Of a DNA stretch of 64,000 nt, positions 1 to 12,688 are shown in pieces. Location: the NCBI GenBank assembly GCA_951230915.1, contig OX579636.1:8695001-8759000 (forward strand), written 5' to 3'. Made by a program: the position numbers and the translations under genes. Every line of letters begins with the position of its first letter. Positions within the stretch are counted from its first letter, which is position 1. The notes below the pieces were generated by a model. It searched no databases. It had not been told where the DNA came from and worked only from the letters and a program-made list of their open reading frames with translations. Source of the stretch: Antitrichia curtipendula (lineage: Eukaryota; Streptophyta; Bryopsida; Hypnales; Leucodontaceae).

Positions 1-239
1 TTGTATGCTTTTGACTTCCTGTAAGATCTGACCAAAAATTAGGCAATCAAATAATGGGAACAACTTAACGTTCAATTGCTTATCTGAACACATTTTATTT
101 GCATTGACAATTTTTCTATTAGGGAAGTTTCATGTCAAATTGGCATTAAGCTATTAGTGTAGGTAACTATGCATTCAAAAGACAAGTACACATTGTTTGT
201 ATTTCACACAAATTTGTCACATGGACCCAAAATGTCCTT

Positions 240-450
240 CTTTGCAATCTAGAATCACTATTTAACAACATAAGGATGGATCGGTCCCCCTAGAAATCAT
301 CTTTATTTGTACAATAAGAATCATTTACTTAGAAGAATCCAAAAGCACTCATTGGAAGTCAAACTACTATGCAAACCCTCCCCTTTTTGCACAAAATTCT
401 AATGATGAACATATGCACTTTTGTCTTACAAATAAGTTTTTTCAATAATC
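240..450 (+). repeat. Diverged relic of a small TTAA element
   Basis: The stretch resembles the body of the element at 49715-49943. Both share a block reading roughly agaatccaaaagMactcatt followed by ggaagtcaaa, then a C-rich patch, a cacaaaatt word and a gatgaa word in the same order. Clear terminal repeats with TTAA are no longer visible here, so it is called a relic by similarity only. Confidence 0.5.
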
Positions 451-534
451 CATCAGACCAATGATGTTAGCATGTGAACTTAAAAATGCAAGCCTATGAG
501 CCTTAATCCTAGGTGTAAGTAGATACTCTACAAC

Positions 535-790
535 TATTGAAGGTGCCTATAACATACATACCTATGACATAAATATTCCATAATCATAGAAGGTGCTTAT
601 AATATAGGTACCTATAACATAGACACCTATATATAAATATCCTATAACCATTGAACGTATTTATAACATAGACACCTAAAATATAAATACTTTATGACTA
701 TAGAAGGTGCTTATAACAAACACCTATAATATAAATATCTTATAATTATGGAAGGTGCCTATAACAAAGGTACCTTTAATATAGGAGCCT
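535..790. repeat. Degenerate minisatellite, period about 60-70 bp
   Basis: A unit built from the words aaggtgcYtataa, aggtacctataacata and ataaatattccata recurs about four times with substitutions and small deletions. The repeat is visible by eye; the unit length is approximate. No gene overlaps it. Confidence 0.6.
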
Positions 791-3700
791 AGGTTTTTAG
801 GCTCATGGGCTCAAGATCCTAGATTCACATACTAGTGATCTTGTCCATCAGACCAATCTAGTTCACAATGTCTATACATGATTAAGTGAGTGCATAATGA
901 AGTGAATTCACTCACTATCTACTCAAAAGAGACGTATACAATATAAAAAAAGGATTGTCTTCTAAAAAATAAACATCTACTTTAATTCATTTCATTTTAA
1001 CATGCTTGATTAGTATCAAGTATGTACAACTATAATACGTTTTTTAGGCATTCACCCAACAATATTTGTAAAACTTTGCAAACAATCACTTAATGTTGGA
1101 TAGGAAAAATTGTGAAAAAACTAGAGGACTTCATGATGCATCTACCAAAAAAATTTGAGCAACATTTGAAGTAATTTGTCTATAGCTAACACCTTTTCAA
1201 AGACACTACATATCATGTTTGGGCTCTTTTAGGCATATAGGGAATTCGAAGACACATTGGATTGAGTAATTGGAATTACAAATTTTAGTGAGCGTTTCTA
1301 CAAACGTCTTCTTCTTGTAGTAAAATCACAATTCAATTAGAGTTTTCAAACCTTAGATAAAAATCACGGTACTCAAAAATATACATTATAAACCATGAAG
1401 CAAATGTATTATAGACCACTTGGAGATTAAGTAAACTTTGGAGTAACAGAGTAATTCAAAATTGTGGAATAACTGATTAATTAAAAAAAACTATAATATT
1501 TAACACATTATTGAACAAGTAATGTACAATGCATAAAGCTAATTTTTCAAACTTTGAAACCGAATCTAGAGGTTTTTTTTTAAAGAAAATGAAATGATAG
1601 AATAAAAAAATATTTTTTGTACATTCATTTACAAAAATTATAAATTATTTAATAGAGGAATTAAGAATTATTTTATGCTAAAAATTTATAAAATTAAAAA
1701 ATAATCATAAAATCTTAAATTTTATAGAATGAAATATTATTGGCAAAAAAATTTATAAAAAAAATTTCGTTCTTTGTAATTCAATGCTAAAATTCGAAAA
1801 AAATCATGAAATATATATTTAATTACTTTATTTAAAAATATATATAAATTGTAAATTTTTGAGGATTTTGTAAAGCAAATGTTATTTTTGGAGTGAATTA
1901 CATTTTGGAGACTTATGGAGTGAAGGAAATTAGTTACACTCAGTTGGTTGGATTCATAAGTGATTTAAAATTTAAATATGAGACATTATGGCAAGGGGAT
2001 GGGCCACTTTAAGAACTACCAATTTCAAATGGAATATTGGTCAATCACATGAATTCAATCACAATTATCACACTATTCAAGGACCACGCTACATCCAAAT
2101 TTCTATATCTTGTGTTTGATTTAAATTACAAAAATAAAATTTGACAAGTTTAATTTTTATATTTTTGAATTATTTATTAGATGTTATTGCAAATTAGTTA
2201 CATTGTAGATGCATTCTTCCACCAAATTTTTGTTGAACAATCATGTTTTTTGTGCATCGTTTATTAAAGTCAAGCCTATTGGATTCAAATATATAACACT
2301 AATATAACCACTACCTTTTCTTCTCTTTTACAAAAAAAATGGAGTTCATTGCATTAAAAAACACAAGAAAAGGGAACAATCAGTCCTATAACCACTATCT
2401 TAGTACATATTATTTTCTAAGCTAAACTTCCATGTGACATGTGTAGTAGAATGAGTTTTTAATTCATGAAGATGTGTTGTTCTCTGTGCCACAGTTTCCC
2501 CATTTAACAAAAATGTGATATTTGACACCAAAAAAATAAAGGTTTAGTATTAAAGGTTTTATGAAAATTTAGCTTAAATACAATATTTGACTATATCGCA
2601 ATGGATCTAACCCTTCAAGGATTAAAGACCAATTTTGAAGGAATGGCAATCAAGCTATACATATAGAGAGTATGATGATATCTAGTATTGGTATTTATCT
2701 AGCATTGTTAAAATGAGACATTCTTAAGACTAATGCGCTTTATTGGCCTTGAGTTGATTACAAGAACTTGGAGCTAAGATTAAAAAGGAATTAAATTGTT
2801 TGCTAGGATTTCTTAATATTGCCATGCAAGATGTTTCTAAAAACATTCAAGTGACTAAGAAGGAACTTGAAAACAAGTTATCTCTTAAATGCTTTGATTC
2901 ATTTTTTCATTTAAAGTTTTATAAAGATATATTATAAAGAACAATTTGGAGAATAATTTTGGTATTAGGGGCATTTTCTTCGTATGGTGCAATAGTCTTT
3001 GTCTTGCAATGCACAATTTTTTATTAAATTCTAAGATTTCCAAATCTTCAAATTGTGACCTATTGATCTCTTAAAGACTAGATCCACTAAAAAATAGTCA
3101 AATACCATGTCTAAGCTAAATTTAGCCTTTTAAATTTTATTCAAATACCAATATAATATTCTATTATGTGACTTTATAAATTGTCTATCACTATAAAAAC
3201 TTTCACATTGTTTCATGAAAAATTGTCATTGTGATCATTTTTGTGATTAAATGTGAAAAAAAATTAGAAAGTCTAGCACACAAAGTTCCATTAATTTGAA
3301 ATTATTTCAAGAGATAATGGAAAAATTAGTGTGAAATTTTTTCAATTAATTACTTTATTCAATGCATACAAAGCAATAACCTTGAAATCAAATTTCACTA
3401 GCAAGCTAAATTTATCCTATTATGGGTTACATTGTTGACTACTACTTTGTATTAAAAAATTATACATGTAGATCATGACATTATTTTATTAAATATTCTT
3501 AATATTAGAAATAAAATAAATTTCAAGAATTTACTTGAGGCATTTATTAAAAGACTAGTGCATTGTCATACAACCTCAATGAACTCCAAAATTAAAAAAG
3601 CTTAAAAGAAAGTAGGTTGTCAATAGAACAAGTATGCTTTTAAATTTTGTTGGAAGAAAAATACGTGAAATCAAAACACCACATGTCTGCATATTTGTCA

Positions 3701-5209
3701 TTTGAATACTATTTTTAGATAGATTCATTTTTATATTCATAAAATTTTGGATGATTCATTATTTCTCTACATTAACTAATGATTTAAATTTTTGAGTGAA
3801 AATGTTAATGTGGGATTTATGATGAAAATCCAAATATAGAATTAAAATTGTTTTTTTTTCAAACCTCAAAGTATTGGCATTTTTTGGACAACTTATTATT
3901 AAATGATATTTATTACATTTATATAATTTTGGGATGATTTGCTTTGATAAGTTAAGATTTCAATACATTCTTTGTATATACATATATTTGAAAGTTGGTC
4001 TTGCAAATTTTGCAATTGTGCAGGCCTAAAAAAATTTTTAAATGATTTGAAAATAAATATTTTGTCAATATAAATCAATTTTTAAAAATTAAGTGCACAA
4101 AGAGAAAAATAGAACTAGAAGACTATAGTTTCAAGTTTTAATAAATTTATATATCAATTTGAACTTTTCAAGTTTTAGTGTTTGCTTTTAAAGACTTGTG
4201 GAATTCCTTGGTGGTGTGAGTGGCTGTTCAAAGTCCTAATAAAGATGAAAGGATTGACAAAATGGCTCTAAAACATTATTTTTCCTAACATTTACCTATT
4301 GTTCCTAATAATCTTGGGAGCTACAAACTATAATTTCTGAAGATTAGGTGGCCATAAAAATACGCGAGGTCTTCACAATTTTCTACTTAATGCATGAGAA
4401 TAAGAAAGTGCAATTGAACCACTTCAAAAAAATCTAGATGAAAATTTGTTGTTTTATATTCTCTAGATGGCTTTTATTGTCATCCCAAAGCTAGATTTTG
4501 GCTTTGTAGGCACTTGAAAGTTAAATTAATTTCTAAGCCAAAGTTTTTAATTCAAAGACCAATTTGTTAATTAAATGAAATTGTCTAATTTTTAAAAGCC
4601 AATAACTATTTCAAAACACCTTTTTAAAAGAATGCCAAATTCAGTGTCTTTATTATTTTTGATAGAATTTGACCATAAGATCTCTTAGTTAATTTATTGT
4701 AAAATTTCATAGAATTTTATATTACAAACAGTTCACCAATTGCTTCATCACAATTCTTAAATTTTGAAAGCTATTTTTTCCAACCCTTCATAGAGTTGGT
4801 GTTTCATCATTTAAATTTGTAAGTCACATAATTTGAATATACCAAAACTTGAGGGAAAAAATTCATGGATGATGAAAAATTAGTTGAAAATAGAGTTATC
4901 TTGAAAGTCATCCCTTGTTTTTCTATTTATGTGTTTTCACTTTCACAGGCTAAAAGTATTTATATAAATTTTTATTGAAATGTACATATTGTAGAATAGA
5001 AGAACCTCTATAAGTTCAAAATCTTCAAATTAAATTGATCACATGACTTAGACAAAAATATATATAGTAGTTTGGAAATAAAATCCAATTGATGCCATGT
5101 TTTAATTTGTGATTTTTATTTCACTTTTGTGAAATGAGCGCCATGAATAATTTAACAAAGTAAAATTCTACATTAGTCAAATAATTGAGTCACTACAAAC
5201 TTAAATTTT

Positions 5210-5363
5210 CAATCAAATGAAGCATTGAAGATATGGAAGAATAGATATGAAAGATAAAAACCAATGCAAAACTCAAACTTGCACCCTTGACAACCAACTT
5301 GGAGTTTTGTATTTGATTTTTTCTTTCATATATATCCTTCTATAATTTCAATGTTTGATTTTA
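5210..5363. repeat. Imperfect inverted repeat (hairpin)
   Basis: An arm of about 65 bp (about 5210-5280) is followed after a short loop by its imperfect reverse complement (about 5296-5363). Both arms contain the words caaaactc, atatgaaag and gaagcattgaa or its close variant. It could be a small foldback element. No target duplication was recognised. Confidence 0.5.
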
Positions 5364-5855
5364 TTGAAAAATTGAATTTGTAGGGCACAATTAGTGAATT
5401 ATCCTAAAAAATTTCTTTATTCAATTATCAATGGCATCTATTCTTAAAGATGAAAAGAAAAACACAAGTTGAAATAAGACATCAATTGATTTTTGTGTAG
5501 AAACTTCTATATTTCTTGTGCTTGTTCTTATTTTAGAAATTCAATGATTGATTTGATTGAAGATTATAATTTACATATTAAGTTCAATGATTCTAAGATG
5601 GTATGTACAAAGATTTCCAAAACTAATTTGCCTTGAATTCAATTGCAAAACATTATTCAATATCAATCTATCCATTATAAAACATCAAAGGAAAATATTT
5701 TAGACTTTGCAGAGGTTGAAAACTCAAGTTAAGTTCAAAAGGGGCACCACCACTATGCAATCAAAGAAGCACATAACATTTTGTAACAAGCAAATGGTCC
5801 TCCTTGTACAAAGAAGGTATAATGCTTCACTAGAAACCTGAGAGGGACTTATCAC

Positions 5856-6451
5856 TTAACCCCTAAAGGACCAAGTGTCCGTTGAGCATACACAAGAAAT
5901 CTTGGGGGAGGTTACTACAGAGTCATTTTTGGTCGGATGTTCATGAAATTTGGACTCAGTATGTAAACATGTACCTCCTTGTTGAAAATCTAATTTTTTT
6001 TCCAATCGGGTGCCCCAATCAAAAGTTATGCTATCCTAAACTTTTTGGGCAGCTCATGCAATTTGAGAATCTTTGAAGAATCTTTTGCAAAAATGCTCAT
6101 CAACTTTTGAAATTTGGCAATTATGTAACTTACATGATACAAGATGCAAATGTAAAAAAAATAACCAAGTGTAGTGTAAAAATCTCATTCTACAAGGAGT
6201 TAAAGTTTGTTGGCCTTATTGGGCAAGGTTGGAAAAAAAACCTAACTTCTCCTAACTTCAAATGCTATAATCTTTCAATCCATGCGTTCAAAGTTTCTGA
6301 ATTTTTTTCTACACATTCCTAGAGAAGTCTAGTACAACTTTGTATGGTTGAAATTTTCTTTTTTTTTATATATTTTTTTTCTTGCTGCCCTAAAAAGTGA
6401 CATTTTTTGACAATTTATGTCCAAAATGTGCCTCGGGCCTTTAGGAGTTAA
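5856..6451. mobile_element. TTAA element (CCCCTAAAGG ends), 596 bp
   Basis: It is flanked by TTAA at 5856-5859 and 6448-6451. The left end reads CCCCTAAAGGACC and the right end GGCCTTTAGGAG, which are imperfect inverted repeats. There is no transposase, so it is a non-autonomous copy. Short open frames inside are not considered genes. Confidence 0.75.
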
Positions 6452-6647
6452 CTTGAAGGATTGGGGCAAGTAGAGGAGTCATGTAAGACAATTTTATCCA
6501 CTATTATAGGGGGTGGTTTTTTCAAGGATGCAAAAGACACCTTTACCTCATTGGTAAACAATGTTATGCATGTAGGACCAACACCAATGCAAATGGGCAC
6601 TCTCCTAAATCCCTGCATTAAAAATTTCACCAATATAATGAAAAGAT
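6452..6647 (+). repeat. Dispersed repeat shared with 60140-60290
   Basis: The order of the words aaggattggggc, taagacaatttt, gggggtggtttttt, caaaag and aaacaatgttatgcat is also found, diverged, at 60140-60290. The repeat family is not recognised. It sits between a TTAA element and a TAAGGTA-ended element. Confidence 0.6.
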
Positions 6648-6937
6648 TAAGGTAGGGGTCTGTAAAAGCGACCTCTAACATAGAGGTACATTTTACTTTC
6701 TTCAATGTACCAACATTGTACATTTCAGGAGGGGGGCGCTTTTAGAAACCACTGCATTTCAACTTCAAAAATTTGTAACTAATTCCATGAAGTTCCAAAA
6801 AATATGAAACGACTTGGATTAGATGCCAATTCCATTTTTCTTCCTAGTAAAATTTACTGAAAATTGTTTCAAGGAGTTTAGCTTCCCTGAGAATGCAATC
6901 AGCTCTCAAAAGGTTGCTTTAACAGCCTCCTACCTTA
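6648..6937. mobile_element. TAAGGTAGG-ended MITE, 290 bp
   Basis: The left end TAAGGTAGGGGTCTGTAAAA is matched by the inverse of the right end (TAAGGTAGGAGGCTGTTAAA). The same terminal motif bounds 47779-48399, and the interiors share a patch reading roughly atgaaacgacttggattaga. It has no coding capacity. A target duplication could not be established, so the superfamily is uncertain. Confidence 0.6.
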
Positions 6938-7039
6938 CTTACTCGTGGTGACAGGTGGTTTACCTTGCGTGAAATCAGCCTCTCTATCTGATGGAAACCC
7001 TTGCAGTGTGTTCTTCAACACGCTTGTGTTAAAAAAATA

Positions 7040-7673
7040 ATTACTTACTCCTATTAAAAATTCACCCATTTCCACTGGGCCTTTCCACTGTTCGTCAGGT
7101 GCGTGTCAGAAGGAGCGAGGTACCTGGCTCGCAGAGCTCCCCCGACACTGGCTCATCAGTGTCTGCAGATTCAGTCACAACGCAGCCCATGAATTCAAAG
7201 GCTCACACGGAACGGGAGACTACCTGTCGTGCGTGCCAAGTTAACCCTCCTGCTGGACCTGATTGATCACTGCTCTTTCTCGTGCTCTCTCCGTCTCTTA
7301 GAAATCTCCAAGTCGTTTCTTCAGTGATCGTTTCTTCAGTTTGCTAGTACTATTCAAACCCTGTCTGTGTCTGTCTATCTTTCATTAACACCCTCCTAAC
7401 TAACGCCGAATCTCTGAAGGCACAAGTTTCGAGACTAGCGTGGTTTGCACGATTCAAGTGCGGATTTAGTAACTGGTAATCGTCGTCCATTAGGTTGGAT
7501 CAAACAAGAGTCGACTATTCTTGGCGGTCTCCAGCTGCTCTTACTCAGTGGTGAGATGCTTGCTTTCACGTATCAGTCCAGAATTGCGGGGCACACCCCA
7601 TCGACACCGATCGATCCTTGCACCTTGAATTGAGTTGCTCAGGAGAGTGATTAATTTGTGACTTGAACGCATC
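7040..7673 (+). promoter_or_regulatory. 5' region of the 7674 gene
   Basis: Base composition changes from AT-rich repeat to mixed sequence with pyrimidine-rich stretches (cgtgctctctccgtctctta, gtctgtgtctgtctatcttt). This is typical of a plant 5' untranslated leader. No TATA box could be assigned with confidence. Confidence 0.4.
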
Positions 7674-8495
7674 ATGGAAGCCCCTGCAACCCTTTACGAC
7701 ATGAGCCTCATCCCCGACACGCGCGTTATCTTCCCTCCGCGGCAACCCTTTCTCGCCCCCACTTCCCGTGCCGAAATGATTCTCAAGATCAAGGGGATCT
7801 ACAGCCACGACCCCCTTCTCGACCACAACGCCGGGGAGCTTTGGCGCTTCCTCGCGTCCCACCTCCAGTCTCCCCACATGGCCGTCCGCATCCACGGAAC
7901 CCACACCGAAACCACAACGACCGGAACCGGCTCCAATAGAAGCACCAGCACCAGCACCGTCACCGACTTCTTTATCCAACTGGACGTGTCCAGGTACGTG
8001 AACCCGCAGTGGTCCCGGATCTTCACCAACCCTTCTCGCACAGCGAGTAGAGAAGCAGTCACGCCCACAGTGAGGGAGACGATGGAGGAGTACACCGGCA
8101 GCAAGAACGCATTCAAGGAGTTTCGTCTCATCAAATTTGTGGAGTGGGACTTCGAGGAGCTCAAGACAGCGCTCGAGCAGATCGTGCGGTCGGCGGGGTA
8201 TCGATCCACGGTGACCATAACTTTTCCGATGCAAGACTACAAAGTGGTGGCGTTGGCTTCCAATCAATTTTCCAAAGCGGCGCATTCGAAAGTCGTTCGA
8301 GTGCTGTGTGTCGTGTCGTGTCTGTGTCTGGTGTTCTGGCCGGCGTGGGCAATCGCAAGGAAGCGCATGAAGAATCGATTAGTGTGTGCATACGGGATGG
8401 CAGCCAGTGGGGCGGTGTTTTATGCCAGAAATCACGGTATAATTTATAATGCGGTGGTGCGTAGGCTCAAACATGAATTCGTGCCTGCTTTGTAA
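7674..8495 (+). CDS. Uncharacterised protein with C-terminal membrane anchor
   Basis: A single open frame encodes 273 residues with much higher GC than its surroundings. It starts at an ATG in a leader-like context and ends TAA. I do not recognise the family. Visible features are a soluble N-terminal two thirds, a low-complexity Thr/Ser tract at about residues 79-96, a mixed alpha/beta segment at about 97-190, and a strongly hydrophobic segment at about 208-226 rich in Cys and Val, followed by a basic RKRMKNR stretch. A second weaker hydrophobic patch lies at about 238-252. This pattern suggests a tail-proximal membrane anchor with the basic side cytosolic; that is inference. A long antisense frame overlaps it but reflects GC-rich codon bias. 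Confidence 0.75.
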   Translation: MEAPATLYDMSLIPDTRVIFPPRQPFLAPTSRAEMILKIKGIYSHDPLLDHNAGELWRFLASHLQSPHMAVRIHGTHTETTTTGTGSNRSTSTSTVTDFFIQLDVSRYVNPQWSRIFTNPSRTASREAVTPTVRETMEEYTGSKNAFKEFRLIKFVEWDFEELKTALEQIVRSAGYRSTVTITFPMQDYKVVALASNQFSKAAHSKVVRVLCVVSCLCLVFWPAWAIARKRMKNRLVCAYGMAASGAVFYARNHGIIYNAVVRRLKHEFVPAL

Positions 8496-9047
8496 TTAAT
8501 TAATCAGGCCACAGAAGATCGACTCTGTTCGAAATTGATTTCAATGAAGACACTCAGAATCCTCGAGGAGGGATGTAGTTTTATTGCACGTTGACTCAAC
8601 AGTTCCTTTTTAGCACGACCTCATATTTGTTATAATGCTGAATTTCAGGGAATTGGTGCAGTTTCAGGAGCTTTGCTGATGCCTCCGCCCGATGCCAGAT
8701 CTAGTTCATATAGCTTTGGGTCATAGGTATAGGGATTGTAGAATCCGAGTCGTTGTAGAACCTATGCATAAACCAAATGATCAAATATATGTTGAAACCA
8801 AGATGCAAACCATCGATAAGTTTTGTTAAATCTCGGCTATTGTAAGCATCTGCTCCCACTTGTCTGTCGCACAAGGATAACGACATCTTGTTGTAGAGAT
8901 TTTAATTGATTTGTGTGCAATTTGCAGCATTGACATGATACCAAAGGTAATGTGAAGAAACCATTGTGACAAATTTGCCTTCGACCTGTTGCTTCTCAAC
9001 CTGATTATGGATGACTGCAAATGTGTAAGTTAGTACGTACCAGTATG
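8496..9047. other. 3' flank of the 7674 gene
   Basis: This non-coding stretch probably contains the 3' untranslated region of the upstream gene. Composition falls back towards AT-rich after about 8700. No further gene is visible. Confidence 0.4.
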
Positions 9048-9236
9048 CCCTGTGCAGTTCCCACAACCAAAATAAAAGTAAAAGTAATTTTTTAATTCAT
9101 GAAATTCAAATGCCACGAAACAAAGCCTGTGCACCCCTCCTCGCAAAGAGCTTTCTGATAGTACTAAGAACGCGACCGGGGGATGCACAATCCATGAGAT
9201 CTCAATATAACAAACAAAACAAACAAACAACTTGGT
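9048..9236 (-). repeat. Dispersed repeat, minus copy of 31715-31960
   Basis: Read on the minus strand, this matches 31715-31960. The shared words are gtttgttttgtttgtttgtt, agtgagatctYRtgga, actatcaRaaagc, gaggagggg and actttgttt with a GTGGCATT block. It ends exactly where the TTAA element at 9237 begins. The family is not recognised. Confidence 0.65.
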
Positions 9237-10169
9237 TTAACCCCTAAAGGTTTTTGACTATGTTTTCACCAAAACTGCTCCAAAACTGTCATTTCTAGTA
9301 CAAGTACCAAATTCTTGAAAAAAAACATTTTTGGACACATGTAACCGTAGGATCTTTTAGTGCACTGGTTTGAGAAGATGTGGAAAAAATTTCAGAATTT
9401 TTCACCATGTACATTGCAAGATAATAGCGTTTGAATTGACAAAAATGCTTTTTTTGTCCCTGCGAAAAAACGGGCAGCTGCACTTCATAAGATCACATTT
9501 ATATGAAGAAATGTCCAAAATGGTGGTAACTCTTTGGATTCATTCTTCAAAACAAGTTGGCTACATGCTTGAATAATTTCAAATTATTTGGAATTGTACA
9601 TCATATAGGAAAAAAATAGTAAGTAGAATGAAGTAGAAAATGATTCAAAACACTAAACTGTTAAGAAATTAATTATGGAATTATAAAATGCCAATCCCAA
9701 TGGTTGTAATGTTGTAATAAACAACATACATCCTATGGTTTTATTCTTTTTGAAAAATATTTAAAAATGAGTTACATAAAGAACTCCAAAGTTTATTTTA
9801 GAGTAGCGAATCTATAACTACCCGCAAACTAGAACACCTCATAATTTTCATCTCATAAATCTAAATGGAATGATTCAAAGCTTTCCATGTATATGTAAAT
9901 CTTGAGGGCCAATTTCAAATTTTTATTTTTTTAAAAAGTGATTTTTCAGACTTTTTTTGAGCTGCCCGCCGAATGTTGAAAATGACATATCATCCAATAA
10001 CTTTTTAACCATATATTCAAAAGTTCTGAAAATTGTTGGGCCTTGAAGCTACTCCTCGGGCACATGTTGTGTGAAAATTTCAAAGAAAAAAAAGAAAATT
10101 TCCGTTCGTAGTGAGCTGCCCAAAATCGCTATGTTGCCAAAAAACGCCGTTTGGTCCTTTAGGGGTTAA
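9237..10169 (+). mobile_element. TTAA element (CCCCTAAAGG ends), 933 bp
   Basis: TTAA lies at 9237-9240 and 10166-10169. The ends are CCCCTAAAGG and CCTTTAGGGG, a perfect 10-bp inverted pair. The interior is shared over nearly its whole length with the elements at 15239, 16370, 40519 and 44296. It carries three copies of a GGGCAGCT/AGCTGCCC word (about 9472, 9959 and 10121). No transposase domain is visible. Confidence 0.85.
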
Positions 10170-10218
10170 AGTATGAATGGAAGCATGACAATCCTTGAAA
10201 GCTTGAATTCAAACTTCC

Positions 10219-11199
10219 TTAACCCCTCACCGCCCAAGGCCTAACCATGTCAAAAAACAACTTTCCTTTTCAAGTGTTATAAGTCTAAATGTGTGTAAGG
10301 TATGAAAATCTCAACCGTACAATATTGTAGTGTGCATGTTGTAGATGGTGTAAATCAAATTTGAGGTCATTTGACCGTATAGATTGAAAGATTATAATGT
10401 TCTAGTGTTGAAAAAAGATGCTGAAATTGTCCTCAAAACACAATTCGAGGTGAAATTCGATTTCTAAACCTACTCAAATGAAAAAACTTTGAACTAAAAA
10501 GTGATTCAAAACCAAAAGAAAAACACTTTGGTGGGAAAAAAAATCATTCAATTGACTCATTGCGTTTGCAAAATTGTTTTGAAATGTCAAAAAACAGTGA
10601 AAAAAGTAGCAAAAAATCACATCTATTGCTGAACCTACCTCTACTAAAATGCCTCTCAGTCAATCATGACTTCTTGGATTGGTATGAAATTTTTACTACA
10701 AGAACTAGACTGGTATGCGCAACTTTTCCAATAAAAATTATTGAAATCGAACCTTTTTTGAAGAAGTTATAAGCCGCCGAAGTTCACTGTAATGCAGAAA
10801 TGTCTATATTTTGAACTTCGAATTGCTCCCAAGCATTCGAAACAACTTGGATTGACATGAAAATTTTCCCACATTAAGTAGACTTTATGGGGAACAAAAC
10901 CCAAATTTTTTTATTGAAAAATAACATTTGATGAAAAAGATACAAGCCCCCGAAGTTGCAGCCATCTCAATGCAGTGTGGTGAACTGAAATTGAATCTGC
11001 GAACTTCGAATGGCTTCTAAAAATCCAATACATCTTAGATAGATCTGAAATTTTTACCACAAAAACTAGTCTAGTATGCGCAACTTTTCCAATAAGTTTT
11101 ATTAAATTTGGACACCGGACGCAAAAGTTACAGCACTTTGAAGTCGACTGCTACATTGTGGGAGGCCACTTTTGGGCCCCTTGGGCGGTGAGGGGTTAA
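10219..11199 (+). mobile_element. TTAA element, CCCCTCACCGCCCAAGG subfamily, 981 bp
   Basis: TTAA lies at 10219-10222 and 11196-11199. The left end CCCCTCACCGCCCAAGG is the perfect inverse of the right end CCTTGGGCGGTGAGGGG (17 bp). The interior differs from the CCCCTAAAGG group but is shared in opposite orientation with 26494-27473. Small open frames inside have no recognisable domain. Confidence 0.85.
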
Positions 11200-12399
11200 G
11201 TATCAAGGAGAGGAGTTTTCATTCTATAATGAGGTAGGCGGATGGATTTTTCTCAAACCTTCAAAAGCATCACAAAGTTGTATCCAACTTGAAACCTCAA
11301 TGCCCTCTTTGGCTCAAAATAATTCATAATTCCTACATTTCACCATATTTAATTTTGTTCTTTCATTCTCAAGTAATATTTAACTACAACACCAATCGAC
11401 TTGTGCAATTAATGCACTAACCTTCTAGTTTTTGATATTGATCAATAATAAGGAACTTTGTAGAGTTCTATTGCCATAGAGTGATATTAACAAATCTTTT
11501 AAATTTGAAAATGGAATTGGCTTTAAGCAACTAAACTCTATTATTTATAAGAGTTTCAATCTCTACATTATCAACACCTATATCATTGAGATAAAATTAA
11601 AAAAGAATCTACTTTGAAAGCTAATACATGATTATAATAATTGTCAAATCATATTTCTATTATTATACCCAATTTGAATTTTGCACTTGATCTTCACTTG
11701 TATTACAATTGTTTATAGAGACAATTTCAATACAAAATACAAATTTATAAATGTATTGGGTGTTGTGTTGTGTTGAAAATAGATCTATTTGAATGCCACC
11801 TAATTATGCTTTTTCTAATTAGCCTAACTAAAACACTTATCGTTGGCAATAAAGTATAATAAAATATTAAAAACATATTTAGAAATTTAGAAATAAATAA
11901 ATAAATGCATGGCAATAAAATATAATAAAATATACAATAAAATTAGAAATTTAAAAATAAAGAAATAAATGCATGGCAATAAATTTAGAAATTTAAAGAT
12001 TTTTCTCTGAGAATAGCTCTTCAATTATCAAGTGTCAGATTTTTATTTATTTAATCAATTTGATTATATAAAAATAATGCAATTTGGAGTGAAGAGACTT
12101 ACAAATTATTTGAAGCATTAGTTGTTGTTGCACTTTTTAGACTTCATTTCATAGCTTGAACCGTGCAATTGCATTATTTAGTTCCATCTTTACGTTAGGT
12201 CATGGTTTTGTTTCATCATTTTAGTCTTTTGGCCTCATGATTCCGTGGCCAAGTTGTAGCTTCATTTCATCATTTTAGTTGTTTAGCCTCATGACTCCAT
12301 GGCCAAGTCATATGTTAGTGACTCTTTATACGTAGTGCATCTTGTGTTTGTCAATACAAAGGTTGTTATTGGAATTTGGTATTGATGCATAGGTTAAAT
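11200..12399. other. Gene-free AT-rich spacer
   Basis: No coding sequence is visible. Short direct repeats occur around 11840-12000 (words aaataaataaatgcatggca and aaatttagaaattta repeated two to three times) and again around 12130-12300 (tcatcattttagt, cctcatga and ccatggccaagt repeated twice). Confidence 0.6.
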
Positions 12400-12688
12400 T
12401 TAACCCCTAAATGCCTAAGGCACCAAAGTTTGGTATTGACAATTTATTGAAGTTAAATAAAACCTAATCAAGTTTCTATTTTTAGAGTTTCTATTTTTGA
12501 AAATTTATTTTTCAAGTCTAATTTTAGCATCAAAAATCCGACTATGAAAATGATTGATTATGATTTTTTATTTAAGATTTTGTACAAGGGGGGCCATTGC
12601 AATCTTGACTTTTTGTAGTGATGGGGGTTCTTACAAATGAGTCTCAAATGTACTAAATCTTGGAGGAAAAATCACATTAGAAATTCAT

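Larger units (their letters stand above)
1..5855. other. AT-rich gene-free region
   Basis: No open reading frame of convincing length or composition is present. The DNA is strongly AT-rich with many A and T runs and looks like decayed repeat sequence. Recognisable items inside it are a relic of the 49715-49943 TTAA element near 240-450, a degenerate minisatellite near 535-790, and an imperfect hairpin near 5210-5363. I could not identify a retrotransposon domain. Confidence 0.7.

Noticed and set aside
7566..8285. 239-codon minus-strand frame opposite the 7674 gene
   Set aside because: It is an antisense shadow produced by GC-rich codons; it lacks features and overlaps the 5' leader of the plus-strand gene.
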